Source of the DNA: Actinomycetota bacterium
GTDB lineage: Bacteria; Actinomycetota; Acidimicrobiia; Acidimicrobiales; Microtrichaceae
Assembly: GCA_016703525.1 (NCBI GenBank)
Contig: JADJBW010000024.1
Span: 1 to 60,008, forward strand
Direction of reading: 5' to 3'
Length of the DNA: 60,008 bases
The notes beneath the pieces were generated by a model. The model saw only the letters and a program-made list of their open reading frames with translations, was not told the DNA's origin and ran no database searches. Made by a program: the position numbers and the translations under genes. Within the stretch, counting starts at the first letter, position 1, and every line of letters starts with the position of its first letter. Shown one piece after another: positions 33,069-41,293 of this stretch.

Positions 33069-33479
33069 TCAGAGGTAGAGCCCGGTGCTACCCAATTCGA
33101 GGCGTTGGGCAGCCACGGCGTGCAAGTCGCGTTCGCGCAGGATGATGAACAGTTCGCCGCCGACTTCGACCTCGGAGAGGTCGGACGGATCGAAGAGCAC
33201 CTGGTCGCCCACCTCGACGTGGCGGACTGCCGGACCGGCGGCCTTCACCTCGGCCCAGCTCAGCCGTCTGCCGAGCTGAGCGGTGGCGGGAATCAGGATG
33301 CCGCCGGTGGAGCGACGCTCGCCGTCAGCGGCATCGAGCTGCACCATGATGCGGTCCTGCAGCATCTTGATGGGAAGGCGATCGTGACGCCCCATCGGCC
33401 GATCCCCGACAGCCGGCGGCGCGAACGCGGCCGTCCCGGTCGCGTGGTCATCGGTCGAGTCGGAGGTCACGTCGTTCAC
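33069..33479 (-). CDS. GroES/Cpn10-family co-chaperonin inside the his operon
   Basis: 136 aa. Cpn10 core (about residues 36-128): IKMLQDRIMVQLDAADGERRSTGGILIPATAQ, with a mobile loop and hydrophobic ILI tripeptide as in GroES, then AEVKAAGPAVRHVEVGDQVLFDP and ELFIILRERDLHAV. It has an extra N-terminal tail of about 35 residues and a short C-terminal tail. No groEL is adjacent; the flanks are hisF (49 bp) and hisI (14 bp) on the same strand, so it is expressed with histidine genes. It could be a second GroES or a diverged co-chaperone; the normal groES is presumably elsewhere. Confidence 0.85.
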   Translation of the reverse strand: MNDVTSDSTDDHATGTAAFAPPAVGDRPMGRHDRLPIKMLQDRIMVQLDAADGERRSTGGILIPATAQLGRRLSWAEVKAAGPAVRHVEVGDQVLFDPSDLSEVEVGGELFIILRERDLHAVAAQRLELGSTGLYL

Positions 33480-33528
33480 GGTCGGCCATTCTGGCGCCCG
33501 TCGCGCCGCGGGGCGAACCGCCGCCGGC

Positions 33529-34296
33529 TCACGCAGGCCGCACGATCAGGCCGGCCTCCGCCAGGGCCGCCTTCGCCTGCCCCACGGTGAACTCGCCGAA
33601 GTGAAAGATCGACGCGGCCAGCACGGCATCGGCCCCGCCGCTCACGACGCCGTCGACCAGATGATCGAGCGTGCCGACACCGCCGGAGGCGACGATCGGG
33701 ACGCCGACGAGATCGGCCACCGCGCGGGTGACCTCGATGTCGAAGCCGTCTTTCGTGCCGTCACGATCCATCGACGTGAGCAGCACCTCGCCCGCGCCCA
33801 GCTCGGCGACCCGCTCGCACCACGCGAGCACGTCGACTCCCGTTGGCGTACGACCTCCGTGCACGAACACCTCGAACCCCCACGACGATTCGTCGCTTCG
33901 CCGGGAATCGACGGCAACGACCACGCATTGAGCACCGAACTCGGTCGCGATCTCGGCGACCAGCTCCGGCCGGTCGACCGCGGCGGTGTTCACGCCCACC
34001 TTGTCGGCACCGGCACGCAGCAGCCGCCGGGCGTCGTCCACCGACCGAACGCCGCCACCGACGGTGAAGGGGATGAACACCTCCTCGGCGACACGCGCCA
34101 CCATGTCGACGGTGGTGTCGCGGCGGTCCGAACTGGCCGTGATGTCGAGGAACACCAGCTCGTCGGCGCCCTCCAGGTCGTACCGGGCTGCCAGTTCGAC
34201 CGGATCGCCTGCGTCGCGCAGGTTCACGAAGTTGGTGCCCTTCACGACCCGACCGGCGTCGACGTCGAGGCACGGGATCACGCGGGTGACGTTCAT
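33529..34296 (-). CDS. hisF: Imidazole glycerol phosphate synthase cyclase subunit
   Basis: 255 aa TIM barrel that with HisH makes IGP and AICAR from PRFAR. It shows RVIPCLDVDAGRVVKGTNFVNLRDAGDPVELA (catalytic Asp), FLDITASSDRR, FTVGGGVRSVDDARRLLRAGADKVGVNTAAV, GEVLLTSMDRDGTKDGFD (second Asp) and VASGGVGTLDHL. ATG at 34296 overlaps the hisA stop by 4 bp; the longer open frame upstream lies in hisA. Confidence 0.97.
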   Translation of the reverse strand: MNVTRVIPCLDVDAGRVVKGTNFVNLRDAGDPVELAARYDLEGADELVFLDITASSDRRDTTVDMVARVAEEVFIPFTVGGGVRSVDDARRLLRAGADKVGVNTAAVDRPELVAEIATEFGAQCVVVAVDSRRSDESSWGFEVFVHGGRTPTGVDVLAWCERVAELGAGEVLLTSMDRDGTKDGFDIEVTRAVADLVGVPIVASGGVGTLDHLVDGVVSGGADAVLAASIFHFGEFTVGQAKAALAEAGLIVRPA

Positions 34297-35102
34297 CGTG
34301 GGCCTCCCTCGACCGCGCCGATCGCCCCGAGCGCTTCGGTCAGCGTAAATGCGCCCTCGTAGAGGGCCCGACCCATGATCGCTCCGGCCAACGCCGTGCC
34401 GTCGACCTCGAGGGCCGCGAGTTGACGCAGATGCTCGACCGTGCCCACCCCGCCCGAGGCGATCACGCCGGGAGCTCCGGGCCCGAACGACGCCAGCGCG
34501 GCGAGCACCGAGGCGAGTTGCGGGATCGACGGCCCCTCGAGCGTGCCGTCGCGAGCGATCTCGGTCACGACGAACGCCTCGACCCCGGCGTCGGCGAACC
34601 CTCGGGCGACCGTGGTCAGGTCGAGGCCGGAGCTCACCTCCCAACCGTGCGCGGCAAGATCGGCGCCGCGGGCATCGAGGCCCACGGCGACGCTCTGGCG
34701 GGCGGCGATCGCTGCGACGAGGTCGGGCTGTTCCAGCGCTGCGGTGCCGATGACAACCCGTGCCACGCCGGCATCCGCCAACGACGCCGCTGCCGCGACC
34801 GACCGCACGCCTCCCCCCGATTGCACGGGCACGTCGACCGCCGCGCAGATCGCCGCGACCACGTCGCGGTTGGTCGCTTCGCCGCTGCGAGCAGCGTCGA
34901 GGTCGACCACGTGGATCCACGGCGCGCCGGCCTCGGCGAAGGCCCGAGCCTGGCTGACCGGGTCGTCGCCGTAGTGGGTCTCGCGGTCGTAGTCGCCCTG
35001 GTACAGCCGCACGCACCGGCCGCCGCGCAGATCGATCGCCGGATACAGGTGCAGGCGCGGCGTGGCGCCAGCTGACGTCGGGGCGGCGGTGGGGTCGTTC
35101 AT
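34293..35102 (-). CDS. hisA: Phosphoribosylformimino-AICAR ribotide isomerase
   Basis: 269 aa. LYPAIDLRGGRCVRLYQGDYDRETHYGDDP at the N-terminus with catalytic Asp, then WIHVVDLDAARSGEATN, QSGGGVRSVAAAASLADAGVARVVIGTAAL, a second catalytic Asp in TEIARDGTLEGPS and VIASGGVGTVEHLRQL. Actinobacteria often use this enzyme as PriA for both His and Trp synthesis, but a separate trpF is present here, so a single role is likely. It overlaps hisH and hisF by 4 bp each. Confidence 0.96.
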   Translation of the reverse strand: MNDPTAAPTSAGATPRLHLYPAIDLRGGRCVRLYQGDYDRETHYGDDPVSQARAFAEAGAPWIHVVDLDAARSGEATNRDVVAAICAAVDVPVQSGGGVRSVAAAASLADAGVARVVIGTAALEQPDLVAAIAARQSVAVGLDARGADLAAHGWEVSSGLDLTTVARGFADAGVEAFVVTEIARDGTLEGPSIPQLASVLAALASFGPGAPGVIASGGVGTVEHLRQLAALEVDGTALAGAIMGRALYEGAFTLTEALGAIGAVEGGPR

Positions 35103-35732
35103 GCCCGGGCTCCCTTCATGGTTTCGGCCCAGGTGAGAAAGTTCGCCAGGATCCCCATGCCGATCGAGGCCGACTTCTCAGGGTGGAACTGCGTCGCCCA
35201 CACGTTGTCGCGGGCGACCGCCGCGGTGACGGCCTCGCCGTAGTCGCACGTGGCGACGACCTCGTCGCCTCCGGCGGCGGCGAAGCTGTGCACGAAGTAC
35301 ACCCACGGCTCGCCGAGGCCGCGCAGCATCGGGTGGTCGGGTTGGGTCGGGACGAGGCGGTTCCACTGCATCTGCGGGCGCTTGACCGTGTCGGGGAGCA
35401 GGTGGATGCCCCGCTCGAAGTGCGCCAAGCCGCGGTGATCGGGCGACTCCTCGCTCGTCGCGTACAGCAGTTGCATCCCGACGCAGATACCCATGAACGG
35501 CCGACCGGACGCGATTGCGTCGAGAGCAAGGCGATCGAGCCCGGTCCGCTCCAGCGCATCGACGCATGCGCCGAACGCGCCGACCCCCCGGCAGCACCAC
35601 GGCATCGGCCGCGGCGATATCGGCCGGGTCCGCTGTGAGCCGCGCGTCGGCGCCGACGTGCTGAAACGCCTTCTGCGCCGAGCGGAGGTTGCCGATCCCG
35701 TAGTCGAGAACCGCCACCTTCAGCCCGGTCAC
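35099..35732 (-). CDS. hisH: Imidazole glycerol phosphate synthase glutaminase subunit, with one frameshift
   Basis: Class I glutamine amidotransferase supplying ammonia to HisF. The N-terminus VTGLKVAVLDYGIGNLRSAQKAFQ runs to AVVLPG; the rest, GVGAFGACVDAL, FMGICVGMQLLYATSEES (nucleophile Cys) and the C-terminal His/Glu in ATQFHPEKSASIG, lies in the next frame. One C too many in the six-C run at 35584-35589 explains the break. GTG at 35732 overlaps the hisB stop (GTGA). An essential-pathway gene broken only in a homopolymer points to sequence error. Confidence 0.92.
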
Positions 35733-36322
35733 AGCGTGCCCTTGGTCGACGGCAGGGCCGTGCCCTCGACGCGCACGGCGTCGCGGATGCAACGAGCGAC
35801 GCCCTTGAAGGTGGCCTCGATCACATGATGCGTGTTGGTGCCGGCACGCCGGTTCACGTGCAGAGTGATGTTCGCGGCATCGACGAACGAGCGGAAGAAG
35901 TGCTCGGCCATCTCCGGATTGAACGGCGGGGAGCCGAGGGGCAGCACCTCGCCGAAGGGCACGTCGTAGACCAGGAACGGTCGACCCGACAGGTCGAGCG
36001 AAACCTCGATCAGCGCCTCGTCCAGCGGAAACAGGCCCGACGCGAATCGCCTGACCCCGACCTTGTCGCCGAGCGCCGCCCGGAACGTCTCGCCCAGCAG
36101 GATCGCCGTGTCCTCGACGGTGTGATGGCCGTCGACGTCGAGGTCGCCGCGGGCGCTCACGGTCAGGTCCATCCCGCCGTGACGGCCGAGTTGGTCGAGC
36201 ATGTGATCGAAGAAGGGCAACCCGGTCTCGATGCGGTTCGTGCCCTCGCCGTCGATCACCACCGCGACCGAGATGTCGGTTTCCTTGGTGGTGCGCGTCC
36301 GCTCCGCTCGTCGCTCGGTCAT
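35729..36322 (-). CDS. hisB: Imidazoleglycerol-phosphate dehydratase
   Basis: 197 aa, monofunctional, without the phosphatase domain of enterobacterial HisB. Signatures: the metal-binding GLPFFDHMLDQLGRHGGMDL, DVDGHHTVEDTAILLGETF, ALIEVSLDLSGRPFLVYD, and HHVIEATFKGVARCIRDAV. Dehydrates IGP to imidazole acetol phosphate. ATG at 36322 overlaps the hisC stop by 4 bp. A separate histidinol-phosphatase is not seen nearby. Confidence 0.97.
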   Translation of the reverse strand: MTERRAERTRTTKETDISVAVVIDGEGTNRIETGLPFFDHMLDQLGRHGGMDLTVSARGDLDVDGHHTVEDTAILLGETFRAALGDKVGVRRFASGLFPLDEALIEVSLDLSGRPFLVYDVPFGEVLPLGSPPFNPEMAEHFFRSFVDAANITLHVNRRAGTNTHHVIEATFKGVARCIRDAVRVEGTALPSTKGTL

Positions 36323-37398
36323 GCTTCCTCCAGGATCTCGGCCAACGCGGCCAGGAAGGCCGAGTTCTCCTCGGGCGTGCCCAGGGTGACGCGAAGGCAG
36401 CCGTCGAGGCGCGGCCACGAGGCGCAGTTGCGCACGAGCACGGAGCGGTCGACGAGCGCCTGCCACACCTCGGGACCGCTGCGGTCACGCGGGCGGAACA
36501 GGATGAAGTTGGCGCCCGACGGCCATTGATCCACCGCCAGTTCGGCCAGACCGGCCGCGACTCGGCCGCGCTCCTCGACCAGTGCCGAGACCCTGCGGTG
36601 CATGTGGTCGGCGTAGTCGAGCGCGATCTCGCCCGCCCGTTGCTTGAGGGCGTCGAGGTGATAGGGAAGCGCCACGGCCTGCAACGCCGATACCAGCCAG
36701 GTCGGTCCGATCGCGTAGCCCAGCCGGGCGCTGGCCATCGACCAGGTCTTGGAGAAGGTCCGCGTGACCACGAGGGGGCGATCGTCGCTCACGAGTTCGA
36801 GCGCCGACCAGGGCGCGAACTGGCCGTACGCCTCGTCGACCACAAGCAGGCCACCGAACCCGGTCACGAGGTCGAGAACCGCGCGGATCAGATCTTCGGA
36901 CTCGACCATGCCGGTCGGGTTGTTGGGCGAACACAGGAACGTGACGGCCGGCCGCTCCGCGAGGATCCGCTCGCTTGCGGCCGCCGGGTCGATCTCGAAC
37001 CCATCGGTGCGCTCGACCTCAACGACGTTCGTACCGGCGAGCCGGGCGATGTGCGCGTGCAGCGCGTACGTGGGCTCGAAGGTGAGCGCCGTGCGCCCGG
37101 GCCCGCCGTAGGCCAGCAGGATCGTCTGGAGCACCTCGTTGGAGCCGTTGGCGGCGAAGACGTTCGCGGCGGTTGTTCCCTCGACCGCGGCGATCTTCGC
37201 GCGTAGCGCCGACGCGTCGCGCTCGGGATACCGGTGCCAGTCGACGGCGGTCGCCGCCTCCGCCACCCGGCGCCGGAACTCCTCCGGCGGCGGCTCGGGA
37301 GCCTCGTTGGTGTTGAGTCGGACCGCGACGTCGAGCTGCGGCGAGTGGTAGCCCGCCATCAACGCCAGGTCGTCGCGGACTCGTGGGCGTTCGTTCAC
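36319..37398 (-). CDS. hisC: Histidinol-phosphate aminotransferase
   Basis: 359 aa PLP enzyme, fold type I. It shows VRLNTNEAPEPPPEEF, HRYPERDASALRAKIA, NVFAANGSNEVLQTILLAYGGPGRTALTFEPTYALH, FLCSPNNPTGMVESEDL, LVVDEAYGQFAPW and the PLP lysine in VTRTFSKTWSMASARLGYAIG. Converts imidazole acetol phosphate to histidinol phosphate. It follows hisD after a 110-bp gap, the only sizeable gap in the operon, where no gene is seen. Confidence 0.96.
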   Translation of the reverse strand: MNERPRVRDDLALMAGYHSPQLDVAVRLNTNEAPEPPPEEFRRRVAEAATAVDWHRYPERDASALRAKIAAVEGTTAANVFAANGSNEVLQTILLAYGGPGRTALTFEPTYALHAHIARLAGTNVVEVERTDGFEIDPAAASERILAERPAVTFLCSPNNPTGMVESEDLIRAVLDLVTGFGGLLVVDEAYGQFAPWSALELVSDDRPLVVTRTFSKTWSMASARLGYAIGPTWLVSALQAVALPYHLDALKQRAGEIALDYADHMHRRVSALVEERGRVAAGLAELAVDQWPSGANFILFRPRDRSGPEVWQALVDRSVLVRNCASWPRLDGCLRVTLGTPEENSAFLAALAEILEEA

Positions 37399-37508
37399 GA
37401 CGGAACCGTAACCGTCGGACCGCAGGAGATCCGAACCCTTTCGCGAGTGTGGTCAGCGCGAGCGGGCTCGGCGCGAGCCTGCTCGGCCCGTGCGACCTCG
37501 TCCACGGG

Positions 37509-38795
37509 TCACTCCGCTTCTCGGCGCAGGCGAGCCGACCACGCGTGCGCGGCGAGCCCCTCGGCCTCGGCGAGCGCCTCGACGTGTGGAGCGAGCGCTC
37601 GGGCCTGCTCGCGACTGAACGTGATCACGTGGTGGTGCTTCATGAAGTCGGCGACGGTCAACGCCGACGCGAACCGTGCTGTCCCATCGGTGGGCAGCAC
37701 GTGGGACGGTCCCGCGACGTAGTCGCCGAGCGACGCGGGCGACCACGGGCCGCAGAAGATCGCGCCGGCGTTGCGGACGCCGGCGACCAACGACTCGGGA
37801 TCGGCGGTCATCAACTGGAGGTGCTCCGGGGCGATGGCATTCGCCACATCGAGCGCCTGCTGCTGGTCGCGGCAGACCACCGCGTAGCCGGCCACCGCGA
37901 GCGTCGACACGATCTCGTCGCGGCGCGGCGACAGGTCGGTGAGCCGGACCACCTCGGCCGACACGGCATCCGCGACCTGTTCGTCCCAGGTGATGAGCCA
38001 CGCGAGCCCGTCCGGTCCATGCTCTGCCTGCACGATGACGTCGATCGCGGCGAATGCCGGCGGTGCCGTGCGGTCGGCCACGACCACGATCTCACTGGGC
38101 CCGGCGAAGGCCGACGCTATGCCGCAGTCGTGGGCCACCTCGGCCTTGGCGAGGGCCACGTACTTGTTTCCGGGGCCGCAGATGACGTCGACGGGAGCGA
38201 CCGACTCGGTGCCGTATGCAAGCGCTGCGATCGCCTGGGCGCCACCGAGTGCGTACACCTCGTGCACTCCGGCGGTGGCGCACGCGGCGAGGGTCACCTC
38301 GGCGATCGCGCCCGTGTCGCGATCCGGCGGTACACACACCGCTACCCGCTCGACCCCCGCGACGAGCGCGGGGACCGCCGTCATCAGCACCGTCGACGGG
38401 TACGCGGCTCGGCCGCCGGGCACGTAGCACCCCACCGCGTCGACCGGCCGAGCGAAGCTGCGGATCGATCCGCCGTCGCCGTAGTACGTCGGCCCGTGCA
38501 ATTGGGTCCGGTGAAACGCCTCGACGCGGTCGTGCGCGACGGTGAGCGCCGCACGCACCGCCTCGGGCTGGCGATCCAGAGCCCGGGCGGTGTCGTCGGG
38601 GTCGACGCGAAACCGGTCGAGGCGCACCCCGTCGAACCGCTCAGTGAGCGAGCGCAACGCCGCGTCTCCCTGTTCGCGGACGGCGGCGATGATCGAGCGG
38701 ACGGCCTCGACATCGCCCGAAGCGGCGAGCTGTGGACGCGGCAGGTGCTCTCGCACGTCGCCGGGGATGCCGCGCAGGTCGAGTCGGTTCAACAC
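37509..38795 (-). CDS. hisD: Histidinol dehydrogenase
   Basis: 428 aa zinc enzyme that oxidises histidinol to histidine in two steps. It contains VGCYVPGGRAAYPSTVLMTAVPA, VCVPPD, VYALGGAQAIAALAYGTESV, DVICGPGNKYVALAKAEV, IASAFAGPSEIVVVAD, QAEHGPDGLAW and the C-terminal zinc-site stretch GPSHVLPTDGTARFASALTV. First gene of the operon hisD-C-B-H-A-F-groES-hisI-trpE. GTG at 38795 lies 8 nt after a TAGCGT -10 box, so this 7.7-kb mRNA appears leaderless. Confidence 0.96.
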   Translation of the reverse strand: MLNRLDLRGIPGDVREHLPRPQLAASGDVEAVRSIIAAVREQGDAALRSLTERFDGVRLDRFRVDPDDTARALDRQPEAVRAALTVAHDRVEAFHRTQLHGPTYYGDGGSIRSFARPVDAVGCYVPGGRAAYPSTVLMTAVPALVAGVERVAVCVPPDRDTGAIAEVTLAACATAGVHEVYALGGAQAIAALAYGTESVAPVDVICGPGNKYVALAKAEVAHDCGIASAFAGPSEIVVVADRTAPPAFAAIDVIVQAEHGPDGLAWLITWDEQVADAVSAEVVRLTDLSPRRDEIVSTLAVAGYAVVCRDQQQALDVANAIAPEHLQLMTADPESLVAGVRNAGAIFCGPWSPASLGDYVAGPSHVLPTDGTARFASALTVADFMKHHHVITFSREQARALAPHVEALAEAEGLAAHAWSARLRREAE

Positions 38796-38803
38796 GGTCG
38801 CTC

Positions 38804-38809
38804 ACGCTA
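38804..38809 (-). promoter_or_regulatory. -10 box of the his operon
   Basis: TAGCGT on the minus strand ends 8 nt before the hisD GTG. Such a start leaves no 5' leader for a His attenuator or T-box. Confidence 0.5.
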
Positions 38810-38816
38810 CCGGTGC

Positions 38817-38822
38817 TAAACA
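38817..38822 (+). promoter_or_regulatory. Possible -10 box of the 64-aa protein gene
   Basis: TAAACA ends 7 nt before ATG at 38830. Together with the hisD box it forms a compact divergent promoter of only 34 bp between starts. Confidence 0.35.
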
Positions 38823-38829
38823 GCCGACC

Positions 38830-39024
38830 ATGAGCACGGCTGCAGACCTCGCCTCGGTTGCCTCCTCGCTGGAGTTGATGATCGAGCGGGTCAGCGGATC
38901 GGCCGATGCGTGGGTTGGCGGACCCAACGAGGATCTGTCCCTCGCGTTGATGGATGTCGAGCGCTCCTTACGTTCCGCACAACGGCGGCTCGAGCGCATC
39001 GTCCGCGACATCTCAGCCCGCTGA
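38830..39024 (+). CDS. Small 64-aa helical protein of unknown function
   Basis: Sequence begins MSTAADLASVASSLELMIERVSG and ends RSLRSAQRRLERIVRDISAR. Two amphipathic helices are separated by a WVGGPNED turn; there are no cysteines and no membrane segment. A helical hairpin or small coiled coil is likely. The family is not recognised. Codon use is like its neighbours. It is divergent from hisD with 34 bp between starts and is followed by a strong hairpin. Confidence 0.6.
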   Translation: MSTAADLASVASSLELMIERVSGSADAWVGGPNEDLSLALMDVERSLRSAQRRLERIVRDISAR

Positions 39025-39075
39025 GCGCCGCCGTCGGCGTCGGCACCCCGCGACGGCGAAGGTCGGTGACAAAGG

Positions 39076-39103
39076 AAACCGGCGCCCCGTAGGGCGCCGG
39101 TTT
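39076..39103 (+). terminator. 12-bp perfect stem-loop after the 64-aa gene
   Basis: AAACCGGCGCCC pairs perfectly with GGGCGCCGGTTT around a CGTA loop, about 50 bp past the stop. The T-run after the stem is only three bases (within the stem), so it may be a weak intrinsic terminator. The rest of 39104-39448 holds no gene that I can support, only AT-richer DNA and the CRP-like site. Confidence 0.55.
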
Positions 39104-39375
39104 GGGGCGAAACGGGCGGCGGGATCCCATTTTCGCCAGTGTCCAGGTGGCGGGAACCTGGATTGCGCAGCAACCTACTCCCCTGACTGCCACGGATCAA
39201 CTATCTCCGCTCACTCTCTGTGGGATTTCTCGCGAATCTCGAACCGCAAGCCACGCGAAACGAGCACGCTCCGTCAACAAGTCGGCGTTGAATCCGCCCA
39301 ATAGACGGTAAGATCGGCCGAATTCGCCACGCAGGGTAACGACACGGCGAGTGAACACTGTTTCGCTCTCGGAAG

Positions 39376-39391
39376 TGTGACAGATGTCACA
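39376..39391. promoter_or_regulatory. Perfect CRP-type palindrome upstream of mshD (TGTGA-CAGATG-TCACA)
   Basis: Matches the full TGTGA-N6-TCACA consensus of CRP/GlxR-type regulators. The centre at 39383.5 is about 61 bp upstream of the transcript start predicted from the -10 box at 39433, a spacing used by class I CRP activators. That it regulates mshD is inference. Confidence 0.65.
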
Positions 39392-39432
39392 GCCATTCGC
39401 GGGCCCTGCTGAAGGCCGCCGTCTCGGTCACG

Positions 39433-39438
39433 TACGCT
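39433..39438 (+). promoter_or_regulatory. -10 box of mshD
   Basis: TACGCT ends 10 nt before ATG at 39449; the same hexamer serves menD. Confidence 0.45.
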
Positions 39439-39448
39439 GACCCTCGTC

Positions 39449-40210
39449 ATGCCCAACCTGTCGCACGAGCAGATCGACCGAGCGCTCGGCATCGCCCGAG
39501 AGGGCACTGCCGACGACCCCATGTGGTGGGTCGACGGGGAGAGGGCCGGATCGCTCGACCTTGCCGGGCTCGGCCTCGCCGAGCGCCGGCGGCTGTTCCA
39601 GATGGTCCGTCCGCTGCCCCTTCCCGACTCGCTCGCAGTCGATGCGACCCTGACCAGCCGGGCACACCGACCGGGCGACGACGACGCCGAGTGGCTCCGA
39701 GTGAACAACGCCGCGTTCGCTTGGCACCCCGACCAGGCCGGCTGGACCCACGAGCGCTTCCGCCGCGAGACCGACGAGCAGTGGTTCGACCCGAACGACC
39801 TCCGGATCGTCGATGGAGCCGCGGGAGTCGTCGGCTTCTGCTGGACCAAGCCCCATCCCGACGCAGCGAACGCATCGGTCGGCGAGATCTACGTGGTCGC
39901 GGCCGACCCGGCGCACCACGGCACCGGTCTTGGGCGGCGCCTCGTGATCGACGGACTGCGGTGGTTGTGGGACCGCTATCGCACGCCGCAGGCGATGCTG
40001 TGGGTGGAGGCATCCAACACACGAGCGCTTCGCCTGTACGAACGCCTCGGCTTCGAGGTGGTCGCCGAGCGGCGTGCCGGCCTCGGGTCGCGCGCCAGCA
40101 CCCGCACCCGCACCGGCACCGGCACCAGCGACGACACCCGCGCAGCGACGCCAGCGCCCGCAACGACACCCGCGACCGACGAGCGCGACCCGGAGCGCAA
40201 CGAGCGATGA
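39449..40210 (+). CDS. mshD: Mycothiol synthase-like GNAT acetyltransferase
   Basis: 253 aa. MshD acetylates Cys-GlcN-Ins in the last step of mycothiol synthesis. The signature segment NNAAFAWHPDQAGWTHERFRRETDEQWFDPNDLRI, then GFCWTKPHPD, GEIYVVAADPAHHGTGLGRRLVIDGL (acetyl-CoA loop) and ASNTRALRLYERLGFEVV fit the C-terminal GNAT domain. The N-terminal half is shorter than in mycobacterial MshD (about 315 aa), so one GNAT domain is partly lost. The last 45 residues are Thr/Arg/Ala-rich low complexity. It overlaps rlmN by 4 bp. Confidence 0.82.
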   Translation: MPNLSHEQIDRALGIAREGTADDPMWWVDGERAGSLDLAGLGLAERRRLFQMVRPLPLPDSLAVDATLTSRAHRPGDDDAEWLRVNNAAFAWHPDQAGWTHERFRRETDEQWFDPNDLRIVDGAAGVVGFCWTKPHPDAANASVGEIYVVAADPAHHGTGLGRRLVIDGLRWLWDRYRTPQAMLWVEASNTRALRLYERLGFEVVAERRAGLGSRASTRTRTGTGTSDDTRAATPAPATTPATDERDPERNER

Positions 40211-41274
40211 CCGCCGACTCGCGTTACGACCTCACCATCGACCAGCTCGCGACCTTGCTCGAGGACCAGCCCGCCTACCGCGTGCGCCAGGTCTGGGACG
40301 GGCTGTACCAACGCCTGCTGGCACCGACGGAGATGACCGACCTGCCCAAGGCGTTGCGCGAGCGGCTCGACCGCGAGGCGCCCCCGGCGCTGGCCGCGGC
40401 GCTCCACCTCACGTCGGCCTCGGGCGACACCGACAAGATCCTGTGGCGGCTCCACGACGAGACGACCGTCGAGACCGTCCTCATGCGCTACGACGACCGC
40501 GTCACCGTGTGTGTGTCGACCCAGGTCGGCTGCGCCATGGCCTGCGGGTTCTGTGCGACCGGCCAAGCCGGGTTCGACCGCCACCTCACGACCGGCGAGA
40601 TCGTCGAACAGGTCGTCGCGGCCGCGCGGATCGCCCAACCTCGCCGACTCTCGAACGTCGTCTTCATGGGAATGGGCGAGCCGCTGGCCAACTTCACGCA
40701 CGTGGTCGCCGCACTCCATCGGCTTCGCGACGACCTCGGCCTGTCGGCGCGCCACCTCACCGTCTCGACGGTCGGCATCATCCCGGGCATCCGAAGGCTC
40801 GCGGCCGAGCAACTGCCGCTCAGCCTCGCCGTCTCGCTGCACGCGGCGAACGACCGGCTCCGCAACGAGTTGGTCCCGATCAACCGCCGCTACCCGCTGG
40901 CCGCACTTTCGCAGGCCTGCGCCGAGTACCGCGAGGCAACCGGACGCCGCATCTCACTCGAATGGGCGATGATCGCCGGCACGAACGACTCGGATCGCGA
41001 CGCTCAGGAACTCGCTCGGTTCGCCCGTCCGCTTCGGGCCCACGTGAACCTCATCCCGCTGAATCCGACACCGGGTTGGCCGACCACGGCCAGCCCACGC
41101 CGGCGCGTCCGCGAGTTCCGCGACCTCCTCGACGCGGCCGGGGTCAACGCCACCATCCGCGCCAATCGCGGCGTCGACATCGATGCTGCGTGTGGTCAAC
41201 TGCGCGCCCGCCACGCCAACACCGCCAGCGTGACGCTGAAGCGGCGGTGCGACGTGTCACCGGAAGCGGGCTGA
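40207..41274 (+). CDS. rlmN: 23S rRNA (adenine2503-C2)-methyltransferase, radical SAM
   Basis: 355 aa. The radical-SAM cluster motif GCAMACGFCATGQAGF holds CxxxCxxC. The N-terminal RlmN domain has YRVRQVWDGLYQRL and KILWRLHDETTVETVLM. Further on come NVVFMGMGEPLANF, LTVSTVGIIPGIRRLA, SLAVSLHAANDRLRNELVPINRRYPL and the C-terminal methyl-carrying Cys in RGVDIDAACGQLR. It methylates A2503 and also tRNA. ATG at 40207 overlaps the mshD stop by 4 bp. Confidence 0.96.
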   Translation: MTADSRYDLTIDQLATLLEDQPAYRVRQVWDGLYQRLLAPTEMTDLPKALRERLDREAPPALAAALHLTSASGDTDKILWRLHDETTVETVLMRYDDRVTVCVSTQVGCAMACGFCATGQAGFDRHLTTGEIVEQVVAAARIAQPRRLSNVVFMGMGEPLANFTHVVAALHRLRDDLGLSARHLTVSTVGIIPGIRRLAAEQLPLSLAVSLHAANDRLRNELVPINRRYPLAALSQACAEYREATGRRISLEWAMIAGTNDSDRDAQELARFARPLRAHVNLIPLNPTPGWPTTASPRRRVREFRDLLDAAGVNATIRANRGVDIDAACGQLRARHANTASVTLKRRCDVSPEAG

Positions 41275-41293
41275 TCGCTGGCAGACTGGCGGC

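Noticed and set aside
37399..37508. Small gene in the hisD-hisC gap
   Set aside because: No start with a ribosome site or -10 box, and only short GAGC-rich repeats are visible.
39104..39375. Small RNA or riboswitch in the long gap before mshD
   Set aside because: Apart from the stem-loop and the CRP-like site I could not find conserved RNA motifs or a T-tract to support one.
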